A DNA stretch of 64,000 nucleotides from positions 1 to 64,000 of the forward strand of contig NZ_CAAJGM010000207.1 of the NCBI RefSeq assembly GCF_900996235.1, given 5' to 3'. Source of the DNA: Paraburkholderia sp. BCC1885. GTDB lineage: Bacteria; Pseudomonadota; Gammaproteobacteria; Burkholderiales; Burkholderiaceae. The position numbers and the translations under genes are program-made. Shown piece by piece: positions 37,359-47,804 of the stretch (position 1 is the first letter of the stretch; the number at the start of each line of letters is the position of its first letter). The notes beneath the pieces are model-generated. The model did no database searches and was not told the origin of the DNA. It saw nothing but the letters and a program-made list of their open reading frames with translations.

Positions 37359-38009
37359 ATGAAGACGGACCAGCAGTTGCAACAGGGCGTCAGAGACGAA
37401 CTGGCATGGGATTCTGCCGTTACCGTCTCGGATATCGGCGTCGAAGTAAAGGACCGTATTGTCACGCTATCGGGGCATTGTGGGAGCTACGCGGAAAAGC
37501 TCGCCGCCGAGAAGGCCGCGCAAAGGGTTGCGGGCGTCAGGGCGGTGGTTGTCGAACTGGATGTTCGTTTCCCGCACGACGATGTACGAACCGACGAAGA
37601 CGTTGCGACAACTATTCGCTCGATCCTGAAGTGGACGGTCGGACTATCGGAGGACGCCGTTCAGGTGCAGGTTGAACATGGGTGGATCACGTTGAGGGGA
37701 GAGGTTGACTCGGCTTATCAGCGTTATATCGCGGCCCGGACGATAAGCCACCTGCGCGGTGTGACGGGCGTATCGAATCTTATCGAGGTCCGTGGAGAAG
37801 CGGCAGGGGAGGAGATTGGGAACAAGATCCGCGGTGCATTAATGCGCCATGTCGAGCGAGAGGCAAATCATATTGCTGTGAGCGTGCGCGACGGCACGGT
37901 GACTTTGACGGGCAAGGTCGGATCGTACGCAGAGCGGAAAATCGCGCGTGGCGTGGCATGGTCGGCCCCCGGTGTGCGAGCAGTAGACGACGATCTGACG
38001 ATCGGCTAG
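37359..38009 (+). CDS. Three-BON-domain protein (OsmY-like)
   Basis: 216 residues made of three consecutive BON domains (about 1-68, 78-145, 148-216), each with the hydrophobic-x-G-x-V-x-L-x-G core (RIVTLSGHC, GWITLRGEV, GTVTLTGKV). No signal peptide, so cytoplasmic unless exported otherwise. BON domains bind membranes or phospholipids and occur in osmotic and anoxic stress proteins. AGGAG upstream of ATG 37359. Likely transcribed from the FNR promoter at 37075 together with the copper ATPase that starts 42 bp later. Confidence 0.88.
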   Translation: MKTDQQLQQGVRDELAWDSAVTVSDIGVEVKDRIVTLSGHCGSYAEKLAAEKAAQRVAGVRAVVVELDVRFPHDDVRTDEDVATTIRSILKWTVGLSEDAVQVQVEHGWITLRGEVDSAYQRYIAARTISHLRGVTGVSNLIEVRGEAAGEEIGNKIRGALMRHVEREANHIAVSVRDGTVTLTGKVGSYAERKIARGVAWSAPGVRAVDDDLTIG

Positions 38010-38051
38010 CAGTGCCGCTTGCACCATATGACGCATCGTGGAGGGTCTCTG

Positions 38052-40277
38052 ATGTCCGACTCGCACGTCCAGACCCCACGCGACCTGGACCCCTTGCCTG
38101 AGGATCTGGACGGAAGCGGCCCAGGCGTCATCTACACTTGCCCGATGCACCCGCAGATACGGACGTCAGCGCCGGGTGACTGTCCAGTTTGCGGCATGGT
38201 GCTCGAGCCGGTCATCCCGCTCGTGAATGAAGAGCGGAATGTTGAACTCGAGTCGATGACGCGTCGCTTCTGGTTCGCGCTCGCTCTTTCTTTACCGTTG
38301 CTGGTGATGACCATGGGTCCCATGGTCTCGTCTTTCGACCTTGGCGTCATCGTGAACCGTATCGGTGACCACCTCGCTCTGCCACGCTGGATACACGCAT
38401 CCTGGGCGCAATGCGTTCAGGCGGTACTTGCTACGCCGGTAGTCCTGTGGGCCGGCTGGCCGTTTCTCGAGCGGAGCTGGAAGTCGTTCCGGACATGGCA
38501 ACTGAACATGTTCAGTCTTGTCGGACCAGGCATTTCCGCCGCTTATTTCTTTAGCCTGTTTGCATTGTTCTTCCCGAATACCTTACCGCAAGCGTTCCGT
38601 CGCGGGCATGAGTTGCCGCTCTATTTCGAAGCGGCGTCAGTGGTTGTCGCGCTGGTCCTGCTGGGGCAGGTGCTGGAGCTGCGTGCGCGTTCACGTACTT
38701 CCAGCGCCATCAAGGATTTGTTGAATCTGGCGCCGCATACGGCGGTCCGCGTGAAGGCCGATGGAATGGAAGAAACCGTGCCGCTCGAAACCGTTGTGAT
38801 CGGCGATACGCTTCGTGTCAAGCCGGGTTCGAGGATTCCCGTCGACGGGGTTGTCATGCACGGGCGCTCGAGCGTGGACGAATCAATGATTACCGGGGAG
38901 TCCATTCCCCTGGAAAAAGTCGCAGGCAGCAAGGTGACGGGCGCCACAGTCAATCAGACCGGTACCTTCCTGATGCGTGCAGAAAAGGTGGGGGCCGATA
39001 CGCTGCTGGCAACAATCGTCCGGATGGTCGCCGAAGCGGGGCGGTCTCGCGCCCCAATCCAGAAGCTGGCCGACCAGGTGTCGGGCTGGTTTGTGCTTGC
39101 CGTCATTGCCGCTGCCGCGGTTTCGTTTCTGGTCTGGGCATTAGTCGGACCTGTGCCTGCGCTTGCCAATGCGATGGTCGTTGCCATCAGTGTTCTCATC
39201 ATCGCCTGTCCGTGTGCACTTGGACTGGCGACTCCGGTGTCCATCATCGTGGGGATTGGCCGAGGCGCGAGGGAAGGCGTTCTCGTCAAGGATGCGGAAG
39301 CACTCGAATTGATGGAGAAGGTCGATACCCTGCTGGTCGACAAGACGGGCACGCTGACTGAAGGAAGACCTCTTGTGCAAAGCGTCGTTGCTTTGTCCGG
39401 TCAGTTGGAATCTACGATTCTGGGTTATGCCGCCGGGTTGGAGAGAGCCAGCGAGCATCCTCTGGCACAGGCAATCATGACATATGCGCAAGGGAAAAAA
39501 GCCCAGACGAGGCCCGTTGAGGCGTTCCGTGCAATCGTCGGCAAAGGGGTAACTGGCCGGATTGACGGTCACGTCGCATTGCTGGGTAACACGGCCCTCA
39601 TGGCCGATGCCAAAGTTGATTGCGCTGTCGCGACAGCAAACGTGAACCGGCTACGCGAAGCCGGCCAGACGATCATGTATCTTGCGATCGACGGGAGGCT
39701 TGCTGGTTACATCAGTGTGGCCGATCCGATCAAGGCAACCACACCGCAGGCCGTTCGGCAGCTACAGGCCTCGGGTTTGCGCATTATCATGCTGACAGGC
39801 GATAGCCCTGTCACTGCTAACGCCGTGGCCAGAACACTGGCGCTCGATGGCGTCAAAGCCAGCGTTCTCCCGCAGGACAAATACAGGCACGTTCAGGAAC
39901 TTCAGCAACAAGGGCATATCGTTGCGATGGTCGGCGACGGCGTCAATGATGCGCCGGCACTTGCGCAGGCTAACGTGGGCATCGCAATGGGTACCGGAAC
40001 CGATGTGGCCATGAACAGTGCGCGCGTGGTGCTCGTCAAGGGCGATCTGCGGGGTATCGCAAGAGCCCGTGCGCTGAGCATCGCGACGATGAAAAATATT
40101 CGCCAGAATCTGTTTTTTGCGTTCGCGTACAACCTCATTGGAATTCCTCTTGCAGCCGGGGTACTGTACCCGTGGCTGAGCATTTTGCTGAGCCCCGTTA
40201 TCGCGGGTGCAGCAATGGCATTGAGTTCCGTGTCCGTCATAGGTAACGCTCTGCGCTTGCATGCCGTCAGGATATAG
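38052..40277 (+). CDS. Copper/heavy-metal P1B-type ATPase
   Basis: 741 residues. N-terminal [10 protein letters not shown]...CPVCGM metal-binding module instead of a classical HMA domain, eight membrane helices, TGES phosphatase loop, ACPCALG metal site, DKTGTLTEG phosphorylation site, SEHPLAQ nucleotide site and [10 protein letters not shown] hinge. Exports Cu(I) or a related metal. Start 38052 has GGAGG 7 nt upstream; TTG 38019 and ATG 38028 are alternatives. Such CopA2-like pumps also supply copper to oxidases, which would suit the oxidase operon in this window; inference. Confidence 0.92.
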   Translation: MSDSHVQTPRDLDPLPEDLDGSGPGVIYTCPMHPQIRTSAPGDCPVCGMVLEPVIPLVNEERNVELESMTRRFWFALALSLPLLVMTMGPMVSSFDLGVIVNRIGDHLALPRWIHASWAQCVQAVLATPVVLWAGWPFLERSWKSFRTWQLNMFSLVGPGISAAYFFSLFALFFPNTLPQAFRRGHELPLYFEAASVVVALVLLGQVLELRARSRTSSAIKDLLNLAPHTAVRVKADGMEETVPLETVVIGDTLRVKPGSRIPVDGVVMHGRSSVDESMITGESIPLEKVAGSKVTGATVNQTGTFLMRAEKVGADTLLATIVRMVAEAGRSRAPIQKLADQVSGWFVLAVIAAAAVSFLVWALVGPVPALANAMVVAISVLIIACPCALGLATPVSIIVGIGRGAREGVLVKDAEALELMEKVDTLLVDKTGTLTEGRPLVQSVVALSGQLESTILGYAAGLERASEHPLAQAIMTYAQGKKAQTRPVEAFRAIVGKGVTGRIDGHVALLGNTALMADAKVDCAVATANVNRLREAGQTIMYLAIDGRLAGYISVADPIKATTPQAVRQLQASGLRIIMLTGDSPVTANAVARTLALDGVKASVLPQDKYRHVQELQQQGHIVAMVGDGVNDAPALAQANVGIAMGTGTDVAMNSARVVLVKGDLRGIARARALSIATMKNIRQNLFFAFAYNLIGIPLAAGVLYPWLSILLSPVIAGAAMALSSVSVIGNALRLHAVRI

Positions 40278-40297
40278 CAGCGCAAAGGCAAGCTCTT

Positions 40298-40675
40298 CCT
40301 CAAAACTGGAATGAACTCACTGCTGCCTTCCAGAGCGCGCTGCGAGACTATCTTGCCGATGGCGCCGACGTCTGGCGGGAAGGAATGGGACTCACGGCAC
40401 AGAGTCAGAAAGATCTGGGCAGCAGCGTGCAAGATGGGCTTAAGGCCCGGCAACCGGGCTGGCAATCGGCATGGTTCGAGCAGTGGTAAAAGGTCGCCGG
40501 GACAAACCCGCTGGGTGCGCTGGTGCGCGACTGGATCAGCAGTTTCAGGCGTGCGGTAGCGGGTGTCGTGGACGGCAACACGATATCTCATCCTGCGACT
40601 CAGCCCGTTCGCGGCGGTTCGTCCGCGACAGATACTAAAGTACGTGTTGCCAAGGGAGACCAGCACGTCGCATGA
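40298..40675 (+). pseudogene. Phasin-like gene with nonsense codon and lost start
   Basis: One frame reads WNELTAAFQSALRDYLADGADVW, later WQSAWFEQW, then TAA where CAA (Gln) is expected, and continues KVAGTNPLGALVRDWISSFRRA to a stop at 40673-40675. No start codon precedes it. The amphipathic helix and its motifs resemble PHA-granule-associated phasins, an assignment I hold loosely. Coding appearance on both sides of the stop argues for a recent nonsense mutation. Confidence 0.5.
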
Positions 40676-40905
40676 ACGCATCGCGGCGACCTGTCGTATG
40701 GAAGGCTTGGGCGCTTGCCAGGAGCGGCGCCTTCGCAACGCCAGGGTACACCTTTGAATAAGACATGAAACACGGGATGATGGGATGTTTGTTTTGCTGG
40801 GGCGCCAGGAGAAACGGCATCACCGTCTCGCGTGGTATAGCCGCATCGACCCGGAAAATCGCCTCTATTTCGACTTTCCGGTGTCCGGTGCTGGAAATGA
40901 TGGCC

Positions 40906-42063
40906 TTACTGTGTCGCGACAAATGCCTGCTGCACGCTCGCCGGGGAGGTGACGCCATTGGCGATAAGCAACTGGGTCAGAATGCGTGCTTTCTGAGGAT
41001 TCAGATCGAGCGAAACAACAAAGCCGTTCTTGTCGTCATCAACCTCTACGTTTCTGTTGACGAATCCTGATCCGACACGTGTTGAACGAACGACGACGAT
41101 TCCTTTTTGAGCGGCCCGCGCAAGCGCATCCAAAGCCTCCTTCGATGTATTGCCGTCGCCGACGCCCGCCAGCACAATTCCGCGTGCCTTGTCGGAAATA
41201 GCGTGGTCAATCTGCAAGGCGTCCATATTGCTGTGTCCGTAGACCATTTCCACGCGCGGTAACTGGTCGCCGGCGGGTAGAGTCAGTGTCTGCGCGTGCT
41301 GCCCAGACTGTCCGGTTACGAAACGCACACTGGCCGGATCGACATAGCCGATCGGCCCTGTATCGGGCGAACGAATGGTTTCTACGCTAGTGGTATTGGT
41401 TTTCGTGGCCCAACGTGCGCTTTCGATCCTGTCGTCCATTACGATCATGACGCCGCGGCCCCGCGCCTGTGTGCTTGCGGCTACTTCGACCGCTTCATAC
41501 AGATTGGCCGGCCCGTCTGCACTGATGGCCGTGGATGGCCGCATGGAACCTACCAGTATGATCGGCTTGTCGATGTGCAGGACCTTATCCAGAAAGAATG
41601 CTGTTTCTTCTATCGTATCGGTACCGTGCGTAATGACAATGGCATCTGCTTCATCGCGGTCGGATATCTGCTGGATCCGGCGTGCAAGCTGGAGCCATAC
41701 CTTGTCATTCATGTCCTGCGACCCGATCGATGCAACCTGCTCGGTGCTCAGCCGTGCGAGTTTGTCGATACCGGGAACCGCCTGAACCAGTTGCTGTGCG
41801 CCTATGCTGCCTGCGTTATAGGCATTTGCAGCACGAGAATCGGCCTGCCCGGCGATGGTTCCACCGGTGGCGAGAACGATGACGCGAGGCAAGCCGGCGG
41901 TGGGGGCGGTTGCAACATCCGTGGCTACGGGCGTGGCGGATGCAGGTTCTGCCGCATGCGCAGGCGGACCATACAGGCATACGGCGGTCACCAGACTTCC
42001 GCCTATCAACATGGCTTTCATTTGCTGGTTTAAAAGCGCCTTGAAGCTGATCGCGTTTTGCAT
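40906..42063 (-). CDS. ansB: Periplasmic L-asparaginase (type II)
   Basis: 385 residues, signal peptide about 1-38 (ending AHA). Catalytic motifs ATGGTIAG (nucleophile Thr) and HGTDTIEET (second Thr, Asp). Hydrolyses asparagine to aspartate and ammonia in the periplasm. AGGA before ATG 42063. It lies 125 bp after asdA and completes a path asparagine to aspartate to alanine with the two upstream genes. Confidence 0.93.
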   Translation of the reverse strand: MQNAISFKALLNQQMKAMLIGGSLVTAVCLYGPPAHAAEPASATPVATDVATAPTAGLPRVIVLATGGTIAGQADSRAANAYNAGSIGAQQLVQAVPGIDKLARLSTEQVASIGSQDMNDKVWLQLARRIQQISDRDEADAIVITHGTDTIEETAFFLDKVLHIDKPIILVGSMRPSTAISADGPANLYEAVEVAASTQARGRGVMIVMDDRIESARWATKTNTTSVETIRSPDTGPIGYVDPASVRFVTGQSGQHAQTLTLPAGDQLPRVEMVYGHSNMDALQIDHAISDKARGIVLAGVGDGNTSKEALDALARAAQKGIVVVRSTRVGSGFVNRNVEVDDDKNGFVVSLDLNPQKARILTQLLIANGVTSPASVQQAFVATQ

Positions 42064-42187
42064 GATTGAATTCCTATTTTTAAAATAGTTAGTTATATTG
42101 ATTATGTGATGAGCGCGCGGGTCAGAAAAATAGGTTCCCTGCTCGGAACATCGGTCCTTCCATGCGCGCCCTTCAATGGCGGATACC

Positions 42188-43789
42188 CTATTCGGGCGAA
42201 CCGATTTTTTTGAAGTCCTGGTAATATTCGTCGAGAACCTGGCGCGTAAATTTCCCTATGGAGGCGTATTCACGGTCGGTAAGGTTCGCGAGCGATACAC
42301 GCGCGGATGTATCGACCACTTCGAATCCGTTTCCAGGCAGTAGTACGACCCCGGTTTCCTGCGCGAGACGGAACAGGAAACTGGTTCCCAGGTCGCTTTT
42401 CGCGAACCATTTTTCGAATTCGGGCCCATAGAGCGTGCCGCCCAACTCCTGAAGATCGATCAGGGTGTAGTAGTCAACGTCGTTTGGTGCAGGCGCAACC
42501 TTGACACCCATATTTTTGTAGAGTGTGAGATACCGCTGTCGTATCAACTGCTTGGCGGCGTTCTTATAGCGATGCTCGCGGTCCATCAGGCCGTTCAATG
42601 CGAAAAGCGCCATTTGAAGCTGTTGCGGCACGGACAGTCCGGCTGTGTGGTTTAACGCTACCGCCCGGCTATCGGCAACCATGCGATCGATAAAACGCAG
42701 CTTGCGGGGTTCGGTCGTCAAGGATTCGTAACGCACATCAAGCAGCTTTTTTTGCTCTTCCGGCAACGCGGCCAGTGCCGCATCGAATACATTGTCTTCA
42801 TGCAGTCCGATGGCGCCAAGACGCCATCCGGTAGCGCCGAAGAATTTGGAAAACGAATAGACGCAGAGCGTGTTGCGTGGACACTTTGCAAAGAGCGAGA
42901 CGAAGTCGTCGGCAAAGGTGCCATATACGTCGTCGGTGACGATAAAGAGTCCCGGCTTGCGGGTGGCGATCAGGTTGGCCAACCGATCGAGGGTGGCATC
43001 GGACAGCTTGGTCGAAGGGGGATTGCTGGGGTTGACGAGACAGAATATCTTGACCGCAGGGTCCAGCAACTTCTCGATTTCCGCCTCGGGCAACTGCCAG
43101 TCGGCATGTTCGTCCATCCGGATATCGACGACGTCGAGCCCGTAGTCCGCGAGGACAGGAATCTCCAGATAGGGCGAGAAGATCGGCGTGGCAATCGCTA
43201 TCTTGTCGCCCGGCTTGATCAGCCCATTTTCACGCAGACTCTGGAAAATGTACGTCATGGCCGCGGTGCCGCCTTCGGTGGCGAATACGGAAAAGTCGCC
43301 ACTACGCGGTACCGAACCGAACATTTCCTGCGCAAGATAGGCTTTGACGATCTCCTCGGTATGTACGAGCATTCTCGGCGGGGTGGGGTAATTGCAGCCG
43401 AGAAAGGCGCTGACCATTTCGAAAAGAAAGGCATCCTGATCAAGTCCGAGTTGATCCTTGACATAGGAAATCGCCGAGCGCAGAAAGCCGATGCCGTCGG
43501 TTTTGTCATGGTTGCCGGCATAGGTTTCGAACCTCTGGACAATGCCTTCATGCTCGGGCAAGCCACCGAATCCGCTGTTCAGGTAGGAATATGAACGTTG
43601 CGCTTCGAGCAGCGCAAACTCACCCAGGCTCAGGAATGCCCAACGGGGTAGCGTAGCCAGAAAGTTGGGATTGCCTCGTCCTGCGTTCAACATCAATCGC
43701 TGGGCATCCGAAGATGCAATTTCTATTAGCTGATCCTTGAGTTCAAATGGGCTCAGATTGGCGAACTGACTGAAATCCTGCTCCGACAT
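42188..43789 (-). CDS. asdA: Aspartate 4-decarboxylase
   Basis: 533 residues, class I aminotransferase fold, length of AsdA/AspD enzymes. Beta-decarboxylation of aspartate to alanine and CO2. Motifs: NPSNPPSTK, VTDDVYGTFA and PLP-Lys site SFSKFFGATGWRLG. Start at 43789 (MSEQDF), 6-7 nt after GAGG; the longer reading to 43861 overlaps aspT. The 23-bp gap to aspT shows an operon. It consumes a cytoplasmic proton per turnover. Confidence 0.92.
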   Translation of the reverse strand: MSEQDFSQFANLSPFELKDQLIEIASSDAQRLMLNAGRGNPNFLATLPRWAFLSLGEFALLEAQRSYSYLNSGFGGLPEHEGIVQRFETYAGNHDKTDGIGFLRSAISYVKDQLGLDQDAFLFEMVSAFLGCNYPTPPRMLVHTEEIVKAYLAQEMFGSVPRSGDFSVFATEGGTAAMTYIFQSLRENGLIKPGDKIAIATPIFSPYLEIPVLADYGLDVVDIRMDEHADWQLPEAEIEKLLDPAVKIFCLVNPSNPPSTKLSDATLDRLANLIATRKPGLFIVTDDVYGTFADDFVSLFAKCPRNTLCVYSFSKFFGATGWRLGAIGLHEDNVFDAALAALPEEQKKLLDVRYESLTTEPRKLRFIDRMVADSRAVALNHTAGLSVPQQLQMALFALNGLMDREHRYKNAAKQLIRQRYLTLYKNMGVKVAPAPNDVDYYTLIDLQELGGTLYGPEFEKWFAKSDLGTSFLFRLAQETGVVLLPGNGFEVVDTSARVSLANLTDREYASIGKFTRQVLDEYYQDFKKIGSPE

Positions 43790-43812
43790 GATAGGCCTCG
43801 CGTGGGTAATGA

Positions 43813-45522
43813 TTAAAGAATGGCGTTTTTGGTGATGATGCCGACAATGACCGGTCCCCAAAGCGTCAGGAACACGTTGGCGACGGCATAGGTAACGGTG
43901 AACGAGACAACCGGGGTGGCGTTGCCGGCCTTCGCCAGCAATGCGGCGAAGGCCGGATTTGCACTACGCCCGCCGGCAACGCACGCCAATGCTTCAATCG
44001 GGTTTTTGATACGGAGAACGTAATAAGAGAAGAAGAACGTGATGATCTGCGGAATCAGCGTGACGGCAACGCCGAGGAAAAACAGCGTCAGTCCATACTG
44101 CCGGATGGCGACCAGTGCTTGAGGCCCGGCTCCGATCCCTACTACGCCTACAAAGACGGCCAGCCCGAAGTCGCGCAGGAAGTTGGACGCACCCAGCGGT
44201 AGCGCTGCAAATTTCGGATGCACGCTACGCAACCAGCCGAACAGCAGGCCGGACAGCAGGCAGCCGCCGCCGCTGCCGATCGAAACCGGAACGCCAAACA
44301 GTTTGAATTCGATCATGCCGATCAGGATGCCGACCAGCATCCCTATACCGAAGAAAATGAAGTCGGTGACGGCAGCGGCGGTGATTTTGTACCCGATTTT
44401 CGATTGCACCCGGTCGAGGTCCACCGGGCTGCCCGTGAAGTGCAACTCATCGCCGGTTTTCAGTTTGAGCTTGTTCAGCAGCGGCAGATCCCGTCCCATC
44501 CGCTTCACGGCGGTCAAAAAGACGCCATGCCGCGTTTCGACGCCGACGTGATCGTGGATTTCGCCGATTTCGCGCTCGCCAAGGGAACGGTTAGTCAGGA
44601 TGATTTCCCGGTTTTCCTGAACCAGTGAGAGACCCGTTGGCGCCGCGACCTCATGGCCGAAGAAATCGCTGGTGGACTTCATTACATCGACTTTGCCGGT
44701 GACCGCAATCTGGTCGCCTGCCTGAATCGTGGTGGCGTCGGTCAGATCGATTGTATTGCCGCCTCGAAAATCGGCTTCCACGGAGGCATCGCCAAGCTCC
44801 TTGTCGAGTGCCAGCGCCGTCTTGCCAACCGCCTTGCTATCCGGTGTGACTTCATAGATGCGGGTAGCAATATCCTTTACCGCATTGAACTGTCCGGGTT
44901 CGAGTTCCGCGCGGCCTCCGGACATGGCCTTGGCGAGTTTGACGGCCTCCTTGCGGATATCCCACTTCATGATCATCGGCAAGAACCAACTGACCATGAT
45001 GATTGGTCCGAGCGAACCAAAGATGTAGCAAACGGCGTAGCCCACGGCCACGTTGGTCTGCATGGTCTTGACGAGTGCGGGCGATAGTCCCAGCCTTGCG
45101 ATCGCGTCGCCGGCCGTGCCGAGAATGGCGGACTGTGTGAGGCCTCCCGCCGCGAGACCCGCGGCCATTCCGCGGTCCAGACCAAACATCCACGCTGCGG
45201 CCAGAACGCAGAGCAGGCCGGTCAGGCACATGACGAAGGAGGAAACCAGCTGGTTGAGCGAGCGGCGGTTCAGCGCGTGAAAGAACTGCGGGCCTCCCTG
45301 GAAGCCAACCGCGTAGATGAACAATGCAAAGAAGATGTTCTTGATTCCGCTATCGATGTTGACGCCGAGCTGGCCGATGATGACCCCCACCAGCAAGGTC
45401 CCGGCAATCCCTCCCAGTACGAAGTTTCCAATCTTGATCTTGCCGACAAGATAGCCCAGGGATATCGTCGCAAAGAGCGCAAGCAACGGCTGGTTGTCGA
45501 GTAACTGTCGTAAAAGTTCCAT
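43813..45522 (-). CDS. aspT: Aspartate:alanine antiporter AspT
   Basis: 569 residues. Two membrane halves of about five helices each (AAE transporter/YidE duplication) separated by two TrkA-C-like (RCK-C) cytoplasmic domains at about 205-370. Exchanges external aspartate for internal alanine electrogenically, so with AsdA it generates proton-motive force. AGGA before ATG 45522. First gene of aspT-asdA-ansB, behind an FNR promoter with a 345-nt leader. Confidence 0.92.
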   Translation of the reverse strand: MELLRQLLDNQPLLALFATISLGYLVGKIKIGNFVLGGIAGTLLVGVIIGQLGVNIDSGIKNIFFALFIYAVGFQGGPQFFHALNRRSLNQLVSSFVMCLTGLLCVLAAAWMFGLDRGMAAGLAAGGLTQSAILGTAGDAIARLGLSPALVKTMQTNVAVGYAVCYIFGSLGPIIMVSWFLPMIMKWDIRKEAVKLAKAMSGGRAELEPGQFNAVKDIATRIYEVTPDSKAVGKTALALDKELGDASVEADFRGGNTIDLTDATTIQAGDQIAVTGKVDVMKSTSDFFGHEVAAPTGLSLVQENREIILTNRSLGEREIGEIHDHVGVETRHGVFLTAVKRMGRDLPLLNKLKLKTGDELHFTGSPVDLDRVQSKIGYKITAAAVTDFIFFGIGMLVGILIGMIEFKLFGVPVSIGSGGGCLLSGLLFGWLRSVHPKFAALPLGASNFLRDFGLAVFVGVVGIGAGPQALVAIRQYGLTLFFLGVAVTLIPQIITFFFSYYVLRIKNPIEALACVAGGRSANPAFAALLAKAGNATPVVSFTVTYAVANVFLTLWGPVIVGIITKNAIL

Positions 45523-45866
45523 GCTGGTTCCTCAATTGATTTGACATCGTTCTTCTGGTCCATATTAGGCGTCCCAATAACTGGGGTTTGCAATATTAAC
45601 CAGTCTGGTATTCATATATCGTATTGGTTGATAAATTGCGTTTCGAATGGCGACGATGAAGCTGGAGTTGCCTTATTTCCACAAAAAATAAATTCCTGTT
45701 GTTTAGGACGAGTTTCGGATAGGTGATCTGGAAGGCCCATACGGGAACGTTACGCAAACCCTGCTCTAAATGCTATGTCGCAGAATTCCGGCGACACCGG
45801 TTCATGAGATATAACCGTTCATGCAGGGAAAGTAAAAATCCTCCCAAACAAACCGTGAAGAAGAAA
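45523..45866 (-). other. Long untranslated leader of aspT
   Basis: Between the predicted transcription start (about 45867) and the aspT ATG lie about 345 nt with no gene on the sense strand. It is AT-richer than its surroundings. No riboswitch motif that I can name. The remaining 45916-46208 stretch up to the porin stop also contains no supported gene. Confidence 0.35.
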
Positions 45867-45874
45867 GTGATTTC

Positions 45875-45915
45875 ACTGTAGGCGTCAACGTCATCTGAAA
45901 CTTGATTCAGGTCAA
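45875..45915 (-). promoter_or_regulatory. FNR-box promoter of aspT-asdA-ansB
   Basis: TTGAT-TCAG-GTCAA (plus strand) at 45902-45915; TACAGT (minus strand, 45875-45880) centred 31 bp away. Confidence 0.65.
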
Positions 45916-46208
45916 ATAGCTGTCTGTTGATCGATAAAGAGATGTCTGGTTAGATCTTGGTGTTATATTTAATTTCGTTGACCGGTTCGGGAAATTGGAT
46001 TAATTCTGTAGTGTTTGGGTGTGGTTGAATTGACTGCGTCGGTATTCCTGTTTCGAATAACCTTTGGGGGAGGTGACGAAGGCCGCCGGGCAAAAGATGG
46101 CGAATTCGTGCCCGTTGTCCAGGAGGACCTGCAATGTGCAAATGAGGGAAATTCAACCCGACGAATACAGATGCGCGAGGCAGCGGAAGACGCCGCCTCG
46201 CGCGTCGT

Positions 46209-47372
46209 TCAGAAGCGATGGCGCAGTCCGACTGTTGCCGCAATCTGGTTGTCCGTCGATGAAGGTGCCAGTGTATTGATTACGGCGACGTTTGAGACGG
46301 GTACACCTGCGCTGCCGTAGCCAAGGTAACCGGACGCATGCTGGTAGACACCCGCGAGGTACACGTCGGTGCGTTTGCTGAGCGAATAATCGGCCGCGAG
46401 TACGAAGGTATGCCATTTCGGATCGGTTGACCCGTTGCCGCTGCCCGTCGCTTTTCCGTCGGTGAAGGTGTATGAGCCGACGAAAGCCACCGCTGGCGTC
46501 AGATTGTAGGCGCCGTTGATTTCATAGTTGTCCAGATGCAGATTCAGCCCCGCGACACCGGGAAGGGGTGAACCGCCGCTCGCCATGCTCTGCATGCCGT
46601 CGATCTGCGAGTGCGTCCAGACGAAACCGACTTGGGCCGGACCGTATACATAGTTTGCGCCGACGCCGTACGTACGCTGCAGACTCGCGGCGATGCCGAT
46701 GTTATCGGGCACGGCCCCGCTGGAGTTGAATGTGCCGCCAGACTTGTTCAGTTGCAGGTAAGCAGCGGCGATCTTGAAGGGTCCGTTCTCGTAGGATGCA
46801 CCGGTGCTCCACGCCCGGTTGTCCGCAAAGCCGTTGGCTTCATTGCTGAAACCATACAGGCCGCCGAAGCGGAAGCCCGCGTAGTCTTCGCTGGTGTATT
46901 TGACGGCATTCTTGATCGAGAATGTGGAAGACAGGTTGTCGTTGTCGAAGGGGTGGCCGGCGAGGTTATTACCGTAACCCGCTCCCGCTTCCGACAGCGG
47001 CCCCAGATAGTCGACTACTGAATCATACTGACGTCCGAGAGTAAGCGCACCAAACCGGTCGCTCTTCAGACCTACATATGCCTGCTGATTGAACATCGAA
47101 CCGTCATTTGCGAAGCGGCCGTTATTGAGATTGAAGCCGCTTTCCAGGGTGAAAATCGCCTTCAGGCCACCGCCGAGGTCTTCAGTGCCTCTCAGACCGA
47201 AATACGTCTTCGATACTGCACCACTGCCTTGCAGCCAGTCGCTATGGCCAGCCATATTGTTGACGTACACGATGCCCGCATCGAGCGAGCCATACAGCGT
47301 CACGCTGCTTTGCGCATGGGCGCTCATGGCGAACGCGCCGATCACACCAGCGACGATAAGAGTCTTCTTCAT
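46209..47372 (-). CDS. Outer membrane porin (Burkholderia OmpC-like)
   Basis: 387 residues. Signal peptide MKKTLIVAGVIGAFAMSAHA, beginning SSVTLYGSLDAGIVY and ending GLRHRF with terminal Phe, the hallmarks of Gram_neg_porin trimers. Forms a general or anion-selective channel. GGAG about 7 nt before ATG 47372. An FNR box 205 bp upstream suggests expression in low oxygen, perhaps to admit amino acids used by the adjacent aspT operon. Confidence 0.92.
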   Translation of the reverse strand: MKKTLIVAGVIGAFAMSAHAQSSVTLYGSLDAGIVYVNNMAGHSDWLQGSGAVSKTYFGLRGTEDLGGGLKAIFTLESGFNLNNGRFANDGSMFNQQAYVGLKSDRFGALTLGRQYDSVVDYLGPLSEAGAGYGNNLAGHPFDNDNLSSTFSIKNAVKYTSEDYAGFRFGGLYGFSNEANGFADNRAWSTGASYENGPFKIAAAYLQLNKSGGTFNSSGAVPDNIGIAASLQRTYGVGANYVYGPAQVGFVWTHSQIDGMQSMASGGSPLPGVAGLNLHLDNYEINGAYNLTPAVAFVGSYTFTDGKATGSGNGSTDPKWHTFVLAADYSLSKRTDVYLAGVYQHASGYLGYGSAGVPVSNVAVINTLAPSSTDNQIAATVGLRHRF

Positions 47373-47548
47373 TTTTAGCTCCGAGGTTTTAAGTAGAGAA
47401 TCACATCAGTACTCGCGCTTTGCTTGTGCTGGCGGCCTGAATCTGCGACGTCGATCAAGGTTGCGCTATGGTGTCGCAAGGCAGCAGGACGCACGAAGAG
47501 TTGCACGGCCCTTGGTCGCCGAGTTCGTACTTACATCACTTGCTTTTT

Positions 47549-47590
47549 ATTCTCGGGGTATCGTTTGGTGGCGCTCTTGACTTGTGTCAA
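47549..47590 (-). promoter_or_regulatory. FNR-box promoter of the porin gene
   Basis: TTGAC-TTGT-GTCAA at 47577-47590; GAGAAT (minus strand, 47549-47554) 32 bp from the box centre. Predicted leader about 170 nt. Confidence 0.6.
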
Positions 47591-47804
47591 GCAAGGAAAG
47601 CTTCCGTTTTTAAAGTGCGACATGTCCCAGACCTGCGCTCCGCGGAAGCAGCGGGCATGCAATCGAGCGGGGCAGGTGGGAGCCATCGCGGCGGCGTACC
47701 GGCGTTTTAGTGAGCCAGTCGTGTTGTTGAAACCGCCGGTTTGGCGCACTTACGACAACCAGTTAAACGAACTTGGTTCAGCGTGAATGTGGCACCCCGT
47801 GATT

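Noticed and set aside
40785-40952. 55-residue plus-strand frame overlapping the ansB 3' end
   Set aside because: Composition looks protein-like, but there is no clear ribosome site and it overlaps the asparaginase gene; too little evidence.
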